From positions 682,001 through 746,000 of the forward strand of contig NW_026570238.1 in assembly GCF_019649055.1 (NCBI RefSeq): a DNA stretch of 64,000 nucleotides, given 5' to 3'. Of this stretch, positions 1-10,346 are shown in pieces. A model generated the notes under the pieces. That model was not told the origin of the DNA and did no database searches. It saw nothing but the letters and a program-made list of their open reading frames with translations. The first letter of the stretch is position 1. The number at the start of each line of letters is the position of its first letter. The DNA is from Paramacrobiotus metropolitanus. Its lineage: Eukaryota; Tardigrada; Eutardigrada; Parachela; Macrobiotidae. The translations under genes were made by a program, and so were the position numbers.

Positions 1-351
1 TAATCAATATTTTAATATAAAATAATATTACATCAGTACAGTACATTCATTTCGTATACTCGTATTTCAGTATGCGTAATTACTCGTATTGTACGAGTAA
101 TTATTATATTCATTTTGTACTGTATGCTCATCATCAGCCCCTATAATAAAGACCGCGTTATAAGGTCAAAGTCAGGCAGTGCGCACCTTTACGGAATCTT
201 TCCTGTCATCTCGTACTTGGGTTTTGGTTGCTGTAATTAGTAAAAAACAGAAAATTAAAGGATGAGAACAAAGGGGCGCTAATTTACGTTAACAGAGGTA
301 CCCAGACTTACGTTATGATAGACAGCGCAGCTATTCAACAACTACATATTC
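1..351. other. intergenic, 3' flank of the first gene
   Basis: AT-rich sequence with many short words of the tactcgtat/gtacgagta kind, which recur across the window. I see no coding exon, RNA gene or convincing regulatory site. It lies downstream of the minus-strand gene that stops at 352. Confidence 0.5.
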
Positions 352-1903
352 TTATATACGAGTACCTGTTCGGCTGCTATCAGGCGCTTCATCCACGATA
401 TCCACGCTAATCTGCCTTTGTTTACCGCCTTTGCCGCTGCGCTGTGAAGCATCCGGCCATTCGAAATTCTTTTCTGTGGCCACATCTTCATCTTTGTCTT
501 CTCTTACCATGGTTTCTTTTCCCGGTTCCGTTCCCGGCCACGCAAAGGCCACCGGATCCTCCTTGGCGAGGCTGGGCAAGGCGGGATCAACTTCAATGGC
601 ATCGCGCACTTGTGTCTGCGTCTCTGTGTAATATTTGTAGCATGTATGAAATAACTGCACCAGCTATGTTTTTCGGTGTAGAAACTACCCGTTACCATCT
701 TTTTCATCTCTTTTCATGTACCACGACTGAGGATGGTGCTTACTGTCGTGATAAATAGCTTCGGCTGGCATCTGACCAGTGACCTCATCGGCATCCCCTG
801 TTTCCGTCATGTAGCTGGTGTTGCTGCCGCGGCGTGCTTTCTGACCGGTGACTTCGTCACTGTCGCTTATCACAGACGGTCGTCGATGACCTAATTCTAT
901 CATATCCTCAGCATTATCTACATTGCGGATGAGGGCTGGTTGAGTGGCTTGTACGATATTCGTAGTATCGTCCCGCACTTCGGTACGGGTGTCCACTTCT
1001 GTTCCACCAGAGACTTCAGCGGGCTCTGTGGCTTGTGTACTTGAAGTGTCATCCCGTACTTCTGTACGGGTTTCCGCTTCCGCATTACCTGCAGCCGGAT
1101 GCTATTGATTTAGATTTTAGTATATCACTGTATATCTACAGAAAATCTACAGATGTTTCGGTTTCAGACGCAACTCTTGACCTTTAAGTAAAACCAGTAA
1201 AACGCTAAACCTAAATCTTACAATGGAGCAGAACTATAGACTGAAATAAAGTATTTGCACCTGAAGTAGTTTCGTTGTTCGGTTCTACATCGCGAACGAC
1301 CATCGGGGCCGAGTCTACGTCAGTGTCGTCTTTGACAACAGTTGTCGTTTCACTGTCATCCGCGGCGATCATACTAGCGTATGGTCCTTCTTCTTGTTCG
1401 GCATCCCGAATGACTGTCGGTGTGTCATTGTTGCCATTGTCGTCGGCAACCACGGTTTTTGTCGCATCGTTATTCTCGGCGTCTGCGGCTGCAGCCTGGT
1501 CTTCGCGAACGGTGGTACGTGTTTCCTCATTTCCACTAGCCGGGCGCACAACCGTGGGTGTCTCTTCCGCAGTCGGTTGTTCCCCATCGTCTCGAACGGT
1601 CGTAACCTGTTCTGCGTTTTTATTTGAACCTTCCATCTCGTCGTCAACTGGTGGAACAAATCGCGGATATTTTGAATCTCCATGGGAATCCATTCCAGCG
1701 GTATTCGGCTCTTCCGGTTCTGCTTCGCGCACTTGTGTTGCGCTTTCCTCAACATCGGGACTAGGGCTCATGCGGTCTTCACAATAATTCTCTAAAGCCT
1801 TTTCCAGGGCTTCTTCGCCCCGACTTAACCGGCCGGAGCTGGATTCTTGTCCACCATTTTCGTTTGGTCCATTGATACCGCGTACTCCATTCACGACAGG
1901 CAT
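352..1903 (-). CDS. acidic TxVRDD-repeat protein with one EDGPYA-type motif, unknown function
   Basis: Three coding exons read on the minus strand: 1903-1261, 1088-696 and 623-352. Junctions are phase 1 (TCAG|GTGCAA, then GCAG|GTAATG; GATG|GTAACG, then ACAG|AGACGC), giving 435 aa. The protein is very rich in D, E, T, V and N with no hydrophobic segment, so probably disordered. About 13 imperfect copies of a short unit (TTVRDD, TEVRDD, TVIRDA, TVVKDD, TQVREA, TMVRED) run along its length. Around residue 164 the unit expands to TVIRDAEQEEGPYASMI, matching the repeat of the protein at 6714-7436. The start is the ATG at 1903; the frame stays open a little upstream to a possible acceptor (TTAACAG), so a 5' coding exon is possible. 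No function is recognised; it could bind nucleic acid or partner proteins, but that is speculation. Confidence 0.6.
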
Positions 1904-2629
1904 CACGACGCCATTTATCGCGGCTGCCCCCGCAACTGTTAATCCAGAGAAAGTGTTACAAGAAATGCACGGATATTGACAAAGACAGGGACAAAAAAGC
2001 AGACCGAAACATATTTAATCGATTCTTATTCTTTCGGCTATCGTTTAACGATGTCAAGGCTCAAAAACTTTATAAGGTAAAATATACTTGAGAATTTGAG
2101 ATGGCTCGAACAAGTCAGTTTATTCGATTGAAAATATAAGTCACCGAGAGCGGTGCTTACGAAAACACATTCATGCAAGCGCGATTTTGACGTTAATTCC
2201 ATTTTCACATTATATAACTGCAATCCCTTTTGACTTCGAGCACTGAAGTTTATGGGATTTCCGATTTTCCAGTGGATAAACCGTTTTTCAAATTCTCTGA
2301 TAATTAAGGGGAAAACTTAAGTACTTATGATAATACAAGACGTACAATCAGAAGCAATGTACGGCCGGTACTGCATGTTTTTTAATTCACCATGCAGTGC
2401 GCGATACGGAGCGGCACGTACTGCATGTTTACGTTATAATACGTACTCCCGCTTGTTGAGTATTTTTGAAATTTACGGGGAACAGGGATCCAAATTTCAC
2501 ACACTGTATAAAATATTGAAACGTCATGCTTGAATTCTGCGACGTATGTGTGTGATTTTGCTAATGATACTCGTAATATTGACATTGGCGGGCAAAAAGT
2601 GTTCTCTTTTCCTTTTAGGCCCAAGCACG
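1904..2629. other. intergenic
   Basis: Lies upstream of the acidic repeat gene and downstream of the Ser/Arg-rich gene. A short near-direct repeat containing GTACTGCATGTTT occurs near 2369 and 2418. I see no coding exon; a 5' exon of the acidic repeat gene could lie here but I cannot place it. Confidence 0.4.
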
Positions 2630-4272
2630 CTAAGAGTTGATATAATAGCGAACAAGGAGTTGTAAATTGGCACCCACTATGGTTGTGGGAGCGTTCTGTT
2701 TACATCCTAATGTCCCACCTGTTTTTCCTAAGGTCTTAGTGTTTGTTCTCTGGAGCGGTGCCGGAGACTGATCGCGTCTGCGTGGCCGTGATATTGATCG
2801 GCTTCGTAGAATGTTGGCCGTACCATTATTTCGACTGTTTCTTTGATCATCTGGTCCAGTACTGTCACCACTTGGTGACGGCAACATCTGCGGCTTTTCC
2901 GAAAATCGACGCGGAACACTGGCACTTCTTGTCTGGTTCGAACCCTTCTTAAATGACTGCAGCATAAACTCGTGACCTTTACATCGAAAGCACAGTACCA
3001 CGTTGGTACAGTCAACGACTTTGAAGTGAACGGCCTTCGTTCCAATCATGGAGTGGTTAGTTCGCAGCTTGTTTAAGCAGCAAACGTTAAGCCGATGAAA
3101 GAACTGCCCGTCGAGATAAAAACCAAAATTGAGCGGAAATCTTGAGCTGATGGATTGCTGATTAACCGGGAATTTGGCTGCAGCTGCAACAAGGAATACC
3201 AGTATTAAAGCGCTACTGCATACTATTTGTTGCACTACTGAACACCGCATTGAACAAGTCTAACTTCTTTGCAGAAGTAGTATAGTACTGATCCCGAACC
3301 GATCGCTGAGGAAGCTTAAGGATTGCAAAAAGGTCAATACTAAGTTTGGTTGGCAATTTTGTTAATTAGGCAATTAAATAATTAATTAGAGCAGCCATCT
3401 GTGTGTAAATTTCCAGGTATTACAAACATACAATGTGGATCTGGGATAAAAACATACGCAATCTTTCCTGCATACTCAGTATGACATAGATTTGCATTAG
3501 ATATTACAGAATGATATGCAGATTATCGATAGGTAACCTGTAAGCATATTCATGCGAGATTAATGTTCGTTATTATATTAATTCCTTAAAACTAACCATT
3601 ACCATTGCACCAACGCACATGTACAAAACAATTTATGCAAATATGGGAAATTTAATTATGTTAGACGCACGCCAACATATTGTAGTACAATCGAGAATTT
3701 TTGTCATTCTTTTGATTATCAAAGTTGATTTATCCAGCCTAACTATAGCTTTATGCATCTGTCGGGCCGGAAGTGATGGCGTGCACACCGGGCTGTTGGC
3801 AGGCACCACGAGAACACCCGATCTAAAAGCCTCTAATGCGCGCGGCCAAATCTGTGCCTAATGCAATGCAAATGAAAAACTTACTTTCGCTTTGCATCCA
3901 GAATTCATGGGTGTTCCGACTGGCGCCCTTCCCTTGACCAATATACTGAATAACTTTGACATTGTGTAATGGATCAGCATTTGTATTGCGCTTTGCGGTA
4001 ATGCTGTCTTTCCGATAATCAATAAAGGCCACGGTAACTTCACCGACCATCGGGTCAGCACTATTCAGCGTTCGATCACTTTTGTCCGAGCCCGAACCAG
4101 TTCCGGCGATTTGCGGTAACCGGGTTTCTGTGCTAGGCGATTTGGCTTGTCCATTAGTAAGTTCATTCTTCATGGCACCCTTTCTGGGAGGACGTCGGCT
4201 GGGAGACCGCGAGGGGGCACGGGTACGGAAGTAATCCCCTTTCGTCAGCGCTTCCGGCAAAACAGTGTTCGC
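2630..4272 (-). CDS. unrecognised Ser/Arg-rich protein, at least two exons, 5' end missing
   Basis: Proposed exons 4272-3885 and 3183-2630, joined in phase 1 (GCGAAA|GTAAGT; TTGTTGCAG|CTGCAG), 313 codons. The first exon opens with a basic SR-like stretch (APSRSPSRRPPRKG), then a segment that looks folded (EVTVAFIDYRKD, VKVIQYIGQGKG). The second continues with an aromatic and Cys-containing segment (FGFYLDGQFFHRLNVCC, VVLCFRCKGHEF), then another SR-rich tail (LRSRSISRPRRRDQSP). No ATG precedes the acceptor ATATAG at 4273, so either a 5' exon is missing or translation starts at the internal MKNELTNG. Alternatively the 3' part is a separate single-exon secreted protein starting at ATG 3250, whose first 25 residues resemble a signal peptide. 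I cannot exclude that, but T-rich intron ends often mimic signal peptides. Family unknown. Confidence 0.35.
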
Positions 4273-6713
4273 CTATATCGTGGAGCCATACATTCATAAT
4301 CATAATTCATAAACAGCTACAGACATCAAACCATTACCATACGGCATACGTACACTTTTACAAGTAAAGGAAACCCGCTTGAAATATCATGCTAGGGGGA
4401 CCGGCTGATATAAAATAGTATGCTCAAACTAGGTGTTATAGAATTATTCATATCATACTGGTATATATGTACTAGCCAAACGATTAAATTAGGTGCAAGT
4501 CGTGTTTATACTGGAAAACTTGGTAGTTAAACTTTTACTGGCGAAAAATTTGACTGGCTTTAAATACGTTTAAAGTTTATTTCAAAGAATATAACTCTTA
4601 CCTTTCGGCTCATGCTACTTTATTTTGTTGAGGCCAGTTTCCAGATAAAGTTTTAGCTGCCTTTTATCGACGAGCGCCCGAAATCCTAAAAACTGACAGT
4701 GGAAAAAACATTGTCTCATGTAGTCCACAATAAATATTTTTGTTAACTGCTACTGTTAGGATTTCTCAAAGCATGAATATTTCTCCATTCTCGGTACGCA
4801 AGAATCACAGTCGTCCGTACATAACAACACCTACGAGCATCGAAGACGCAGAATTTTGTTGTAGTAGCCAAAGAAATGGTCATTGGACTAGTCATACATA
4901 TAGCTCAAGCGTTTATTCACTCGGCTAATCAATTTGTCTTCATCATTTCCAGATCTCTGTAACTGCATGTAAGTACAACTTTCGCCAAAATTGTTGTGCG
5001 AGGCTCATGACTGACTAAGTAAGTATCTGATTCACAGAAAACGTGCTATCGATTATGTGCCATTTTCCAGTAGATTTTTTTAACTAAATACGATACTGCT
5101 GTCATGAAAAACATCTGCGAGTACACATATTTCAAAATCTAATTTTTATTTCCGGAAAAGACGTTTCTGATATGGGAACCAGTTCAAATGAATTGCGTAA
5201 CATGTAACACAGTACTCCAGAATCTTGGATCCATCATACCATGCACAGGCCATATAGCGCCATTCTAGAAGCGGTAGATTTAACAAAACACCTCTGCGCT
5301 TGATGTTCTCAAGTATCCAATTTAATTTTTGACAGTATAAAGGTGCGGCTGCAGCGCAATCTGATAGCGCGGCTAGCAGCACTGAATTTCCTACAGCTAC
5401 CGTTTACATTGCAGAGTCAAGGACGATTTCGTTATTGATTTTATCCAACTAAAATTCAATGATTTTCACTTAAAATCACACTCCCAATTTAAATTATAAA
5501 ACACATCTTAAAACCCAAAGGTTTTAGATCAAATTGTACTGACGGTTTTGTTCCATGCTAACTATTCCCATTTTTTAAAGGAAGTCGACGACACATGTTT
5601 TAGTACTGTATCTTCGCACGAATAAGACGCACACGAAACATACCGAAGCACGCAAATACAGATACAACAGCCAAATGCGTAAAAATCAACTGTAAATTAT
5701 TGACGTATAAATGAATTTCGCGTACAGATAAAGATAGAAATAGGTAAATTTTAAATGCAAATTAAAGTATTCCTTTTACTTTTGGAACTGTTTAAACATA
5801 ACTGGAGTTGCGCCTATTATGGTTCGAAAAAATAGCGCACGTTTTGATAAAATATTTTTGGCGGCTTGTACAAAGGCTGTTTGTTCCCCATGCCATTATA
5901 ATTATAAAATACAAAATAAACTTTAGAGAGCACAATTACTTGCCATAATAAAATTCTGAAATATTTTGTAACAATCTTGAATCTCATAAGAAGTGATAAA
6001 GGTCAATTTACCTGGTCGCCTTACATGCAGAGTATCCAAGATTCACATCGCAGCTAAGAAAGGCTTCGAAGAAATTATCGGTGCGTTAAATTAGACCGAA
6101 AAATTACGTTGTTGACGAGCTCAAGGGCAAGGCTAGTGGCTGCGACTGAAAGACACAATTTAATGAACTGAAAGTATAAAGCACAACAACTGCAGTATGT
6201 GTGGGTGTTAAAAGCACACACCAACAAGATCCCAGGAAGATAGAGATCACGGAGGCAGGGGACGTGCTTCTGCTGAACCACGAATGCTGGAGACTGGAGA
6301 GTTAATAGCGTACACACAAGGTAGCACACCAGGTGATCAGCATCTGTCCTGTAAATGCAAAAAACTGATCGATAGCTATCCGGCAAATTCTACAGGTAAC
6401 GAACATTCGTACGTGCTTGCAAATGGTTTTCAGCTCCGGCAACTGCTTTATGATGCCGGAGCTTTTATCGACTGATTCTCGGCGACTGCTCCCGGTGCCA
6501 ATTCTGGAGCGCGTGCACGGTTGAGAGTATTCACAGTTTTCTATTCCTTGCTGCTGATCTACAGGAAGCTAACGTGGCTTTCTAAATCAATATACATATA
6601 TTCCGGAAGGTTTTGACAGACGTCACCGCAAACAAGCAGGCATTTTTCTGTTGCCCCTGATTCATATATTCACGTTTAGCGCGCTCCTTTTTTAAGCAGA
6701 GTCCGGCAGCGTT
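4273..6713. other. intergenic, 2.4 kb
   Basis: Mostly AT-rich with only short unsupported frames. A GC-richer patch at about 6100-6500 has small ORFs on both strands without a family signature; it may be an untranslated exon of the next gene. A good acceptor (CTTTTTTAAGCAG, ending at 6700) sits just before the ATG at 6714, so that gene probably has an intron in its 5' UTR. Confidence 0.4.
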
Positions 6714-7436
6714 ATGGAATCAAAAGGAGAATCACAACAGCGAGCACGCAGCCGTTCGCCCACTGAAGAGGGAGAAAAGAAGAAAACCAGCAATAACGAG
6801 ACAGTGCCCGTGATTCGCAATGCCGAACAGGAAGATGGCCCGTACGCTAAAATGATCTCGCACGAACAGGAAACGCCGATCATCATCCATCCGGCCGCTA
6901 GCGTGAATGGCAAAGAGGAAGTCCCGGACAAGAGGAAGGTGACTGTCACGGATGAGGATGAGGACGATGATCCTTATATGCACATGATTGCGCATGATGA
7001 TCCCGGTGAGCGCAAAGAACTGGAAAAGGCCCGCGATATGCGGCAGGAACAGCCACTCAAAAAGCCCGTCGTGGTGGAGGAGGAGAACGAAGATGGGCCA
7101 TATGCACGGATGATGGCGCATGAGGATCTACGCGCACAGGTCAACGAAAATCTGCGCTCGCAGGTACGTCGTTTGAGCGCTACGGACGACGTTGAGCCGC
7201 AGATGAAGAAGGCGCGAACGGTCATTCAGAACGCTCAACAGGAAGACGGACCGTATGCGACCATGTTGAGCCATGAAGACCACTCGGCAGAAGTCATTTC
7301 CGTAAAAGACAAGAGCAAAAGCAACACGAAGGAAGAAGAAAGCAAACCGAAAAAGGTGATTCGTAATGCGGAACAAGAGGACGGCCCCTATGCAACGCTA
7401 ATTGCTGGCCACGAGGACAATCCGTCGCAGTCGTAA
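6714..7436 (+). CDS. five-copy EDGPYA-repeat protein, unknown function
   Basis: Single coding exon of 240 aa. After an SR-like N-terminus (QQRARSRSPTEEGEKKK) the protein carries five copies of a 17-20 residue unit, at about residues 33-51, 78-95, 119-137, 169-188 and 215-234. The consensus is V-I-R-N-A-E-Q-E-D-G-P-Y-A-x-M-I-x-H-E-D, spaced 41-50 residues apart. Copy 2 is the most diverged (EDEDDDPYMHMIAHDD). Linkers are rich in K, E, D and S, so the protein is highly charged, without signal peptide or membrane segment. The regular invariant core (GPYAxM followed by HED) in a disordered setting suggests short linear binding motifs. The protein at 352-1903 carries one copy of the same unit, so the two are related. 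No known family is recognised. The start is supported by an upstream splice acceptor and a purine-rich coding onset. Confidence 0.75.
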   Translation: MESKGESQQRARSRSPTEEGEKKKTSNNETVPVIRNAEQEDGPYAKMISHEQETPIIIHPAASVNGKEEVPDKRKVTVTDEDEDDDPYMHMIAHDDPGERKELEKARDMRQEQPLKKPVVVEEENEDGPYARMMAHEDLRAQVNENLRSQVRRLSATDDVEPQMKKARTVIQNAQQEDGPYATMLSHEDHSAEVISVKDKSKSNTKEEESKPKKVIRNAEQEDGPYATLIAGHEDNPSQS

Positions 7437-8074
7437 GCCTTAATCAACTTATGTACGCACTCATTGGTACTCGGTTCCTAAATAATTTTTCGTCGATTCC
7501 GATTTGTTGCGTTTTATTGGTTATTTTATTGGACCGTGCTGCATATTTCAGTTGTAAGATGGCAATCATTCATGTTTTTAATCAATACTAAGAAGTAATA
7601 ACCGTGTGGCGCGTGATAACCAAGGAGGATGTTGCCGTTGCATCGCATGCATAACGTCTCACTAATCAATAATTGCTCGCACTTTAAATTGTGTTTCAGC
7701 AGCTTTGTCTCTGGACTTCGAGTTTCTAAATTTACAGATGCAATACTATCGATGGCAATGGATTTTAATATTGTGTTTAGTTGACGCATGCTTGGTTCGA
7801 TTGACTTCAGCTGCTTCTGATGTATAAAATTGACTACAGAGTACAGTAGATATGTACATACAAGTACAATACAGGACAGGACATGAATCTTTTACTTGTG
7901 CTTTTTACATAAAATACGAATAAATTGCAGAATTCAGTTAGCAGCTTGGCATCGGTGACTATGCTTTTGCAATTGTGACGGGATTCCTTAGTAAAAAAAA
8001 TATCAAAATCATGAGCCCATCTAGATCCAGAATACAGGCATTGCCAGCTTTTGCGGGCTACGGGTTTTCCAGCT
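7437..8074. other. intergenic between convergent genes
   Basis: 3' flanks of the EDGPYA-repeat gene (plus) and the NYN gene (minus). Only short frames without any family signature. Confidence 0.4.
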
Positions 8075-9268
8075 TTACATTTGAGGGAACAAAATGTCAA
8101 AGTGGCCGGCATCATCCAGTTCTTGCGCGGTGTTGCGATTCCTCGTTTCTATGCGGTTGACTGCATTTCGGTTGCGGCTGTTTGCGTTCGCATTGGCGAA
8201 AGGATCAATGTCATGAACGCCTTCTCGAGCAAAAATTTCGACATCGTTGACAGGGAAATCGTTTTCGTGGCTCTTGCCGGCCCTGACCACTTCTTCAAAC
8301 ATGTAAATCTGAATCCGTCTTCCTCGTCCGGCGTTTTCACGTCGCACATTGCGACAGTGGCCGGTGACGTTGCGGAGTTCTCGGTTTCCGCGTAAAATGA
8401 CGATGACTAAATCGAACTGCGCACTGAAGGCGTTTACCTGTCGGATTATGTCTTTATCCCCGGTCATCAAGTAAATAACAACTTTCTGCCCGTTTTGATA
8501 TGATTGCACGTATATGTTGGCCCGGCGAATTATCTCTTTATCGCAGTAATCTTTGGCTCGGGAAAAGGGCAAATCAATTAATTCCACCTGCGATATTCTT
8601 TGTAATTAGCGAAATTTGCATTGTCGCTAGTAGGGTTGCAACTTGCAAACGTGGATACAATTGTGCAAACTGACGTACAATACTGTACAACATAATATGA
8701 ACGGTAAAAATTATTGCGGTTTTCCATCAAGAACAAACGAGTTTATTGCTAAAGGCAACATTAAGCAATAATATCGCTTTGGTACGCCAGATATACGAGT
8801 AACGAGACAACACTTATTAGCATTCTCAGTAGACAATCAATGTTCGAAAGTAATCGATCTGTAAATTAAAAATTACTGTGATCGTAATCAGTATCATTTT
8901 GAGGTTTGATAAATATATTTTTCTTTATTTCTTACCACTGGTACAGTCGGCTTGTTTTCTACCGACCGTTTTCGTTTTCGCTGCATCAGTATACTGACCC
9001 CATGTGCCACAACGCGATCTTTGCTAATTTGAGGAGTTGATATGTAATCTCCATCTTTGCGGGCAACAATGACGAATTTCTTAATTATTTTTATAAGTTC
9101 AGCAAAGTTTGAGTCATTGAAGTGGTTTGTCTGAGCGAGTTTATTCATTCCCACTACTGCATCTTTGGCTTCTTCGTCCGCGTTATATGCATGAATGGGA
9201 ATGTTCTCAATATCCCAGTAAATACCGGCATGTAGCTCGTTGCCGTTGGCACTGGCATTTGTTTCCAT
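8075..9268 (-). CDS. small NYN-domain (PIN-like) putative ribonuclease
   Basis: Two exons, 9268-8936 and 8587-8075, phase 0 (CCAGTG|GTAAGA; TATCGCAG|GTGGAA), giving 281 aa. The N-terminus reads GIYWDIENIPI, the first acidic strand of NYN domains. The second exon holds YVQSYQNGQKVVIYLMTGDKDI followed by VIVILRGN, the TGDxD element that completes the acidic metal site. NYN domains are PIN-like nucleases of the MARF1/LabA group acting on RNA. Here the domain fills most of the protein; I see no LOTUS, RRM or zinc finger. The C-terminal 50 residues are Asn/Arg-rich (NANANSRNRN). The segment between the two domain halves is basic (MQRKRKRS). Substrate and location cannot be told from sequence. Confidence 0.75.
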
Positions 9269-10346
9269 TGGTCCGGTTGTTTTGACTTTCGAATAATATG
9301 AACCGGCTCGCGCTTTTAGGTTGGAAAATAGTACAAATTTTAATACAGTAGTAACATCCTTTGATATCGTCGCTGGTCAAGGTTTTTGGTAATACAGTAA
9401 TGATTTCTGACACAATTAAATATGTTACTAGTGCAGCTATCCGACAGATCATCGATGTGGCCAAATCGCGTAAGCATATTTTTATGAGTTTATGCAGCCA
9501 TTAGCAATCAACGCCACATTCCGGCACCGGACATTTTTTTTCGGCTACGTAATACCATACCAGTATAATGAGGCATACAGTACATCTTATTTTATTACGG
9601 TGTCATTTATGTGACCTTTTACGCGATCAACTACTAAAGTATGCTCGTTACCAGGAGAGAAGCGAGCTTAAATGACAATCTTTACGTATTTAGTATTTCA
9701 ATTTTATGAAAAACAGCATTCAAAAGAAAAGGCCGTTATTCGTAATTTTACTACATGACCAGGTAAAAAAAGAGATCCGTTCAAATTGGCCGGCTAGGGA
9801 GTCAAAAGTTGCTGTCATTTATAAGCCCGCTTCCAAATCTCAAAAATGAAGGCAGTAGAATGGAAACTAAAAAACAACGTCCTATTGAGAGTAATGTGCT
9901 AAACCGGCCGCTATGGTGATTAGACGATGAATTCCGCGCAACAATGAAAATACCTGTAGAACACATCCAGAGGAACAACCATATGTAGCAGAACAATCCA
10001 CCTAATAAAAAAACTCTGTAGGTGCATCTGTTAAGCGCAAAAAATTAATTTGGCTCGTAATTCAGCGGATACTTTAGTTAAATCAGTTAATACGCCCACT
10101 CAGTATAACTGTTGCAGCAAAACGTTTTACGTATCGTCGAAACCCGAAGAATATTTCGATATCAGAGCAGAATTTGCACGCGGTCAACTTACTGTCGTTC
10201 TCCGTAAAAATCCCGTTGTACTGGGGAAGCCTTAGTGTCCAGGGAACAAAATACCTGCAAAACAAAGAAAATTATTTTTTAAGTATGCAATGCCCATTGA
10301 TCATAAGTAAAATTGTTTAGGTTTAGGGAATGATTTCTAGTTAAAG
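9269..10346. other. intergenic
   Basis: AT-rich flank upstream of the NYN gene and downstream of otopetrin. Short frames at 9802-9996 (minus) and 10050-10235 (plus) lack an ATG start or family signature; I do not call them genes. Confidence 0.4.

Noticed and set aside
2930-2950. GGTTCGAACC, resembling a tRNA B box
   Set aside because: It lies inside an open coding frame, and I see no A box or cloverleaf around it.
2630-3250. Stand-alone secreted protein beginning with a signal peptide
   Set aside because: Kept only as an alternative: the hydrophobic start coincides with a T-rich tract and two AG acceptors in the right phase to join the upstream exon.
8051-8395. Plus-strand frame opposite the NYN gene
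   Set aside because: It is the reverse shadow of the NYN exon, which has the conserved nuclease motifs.
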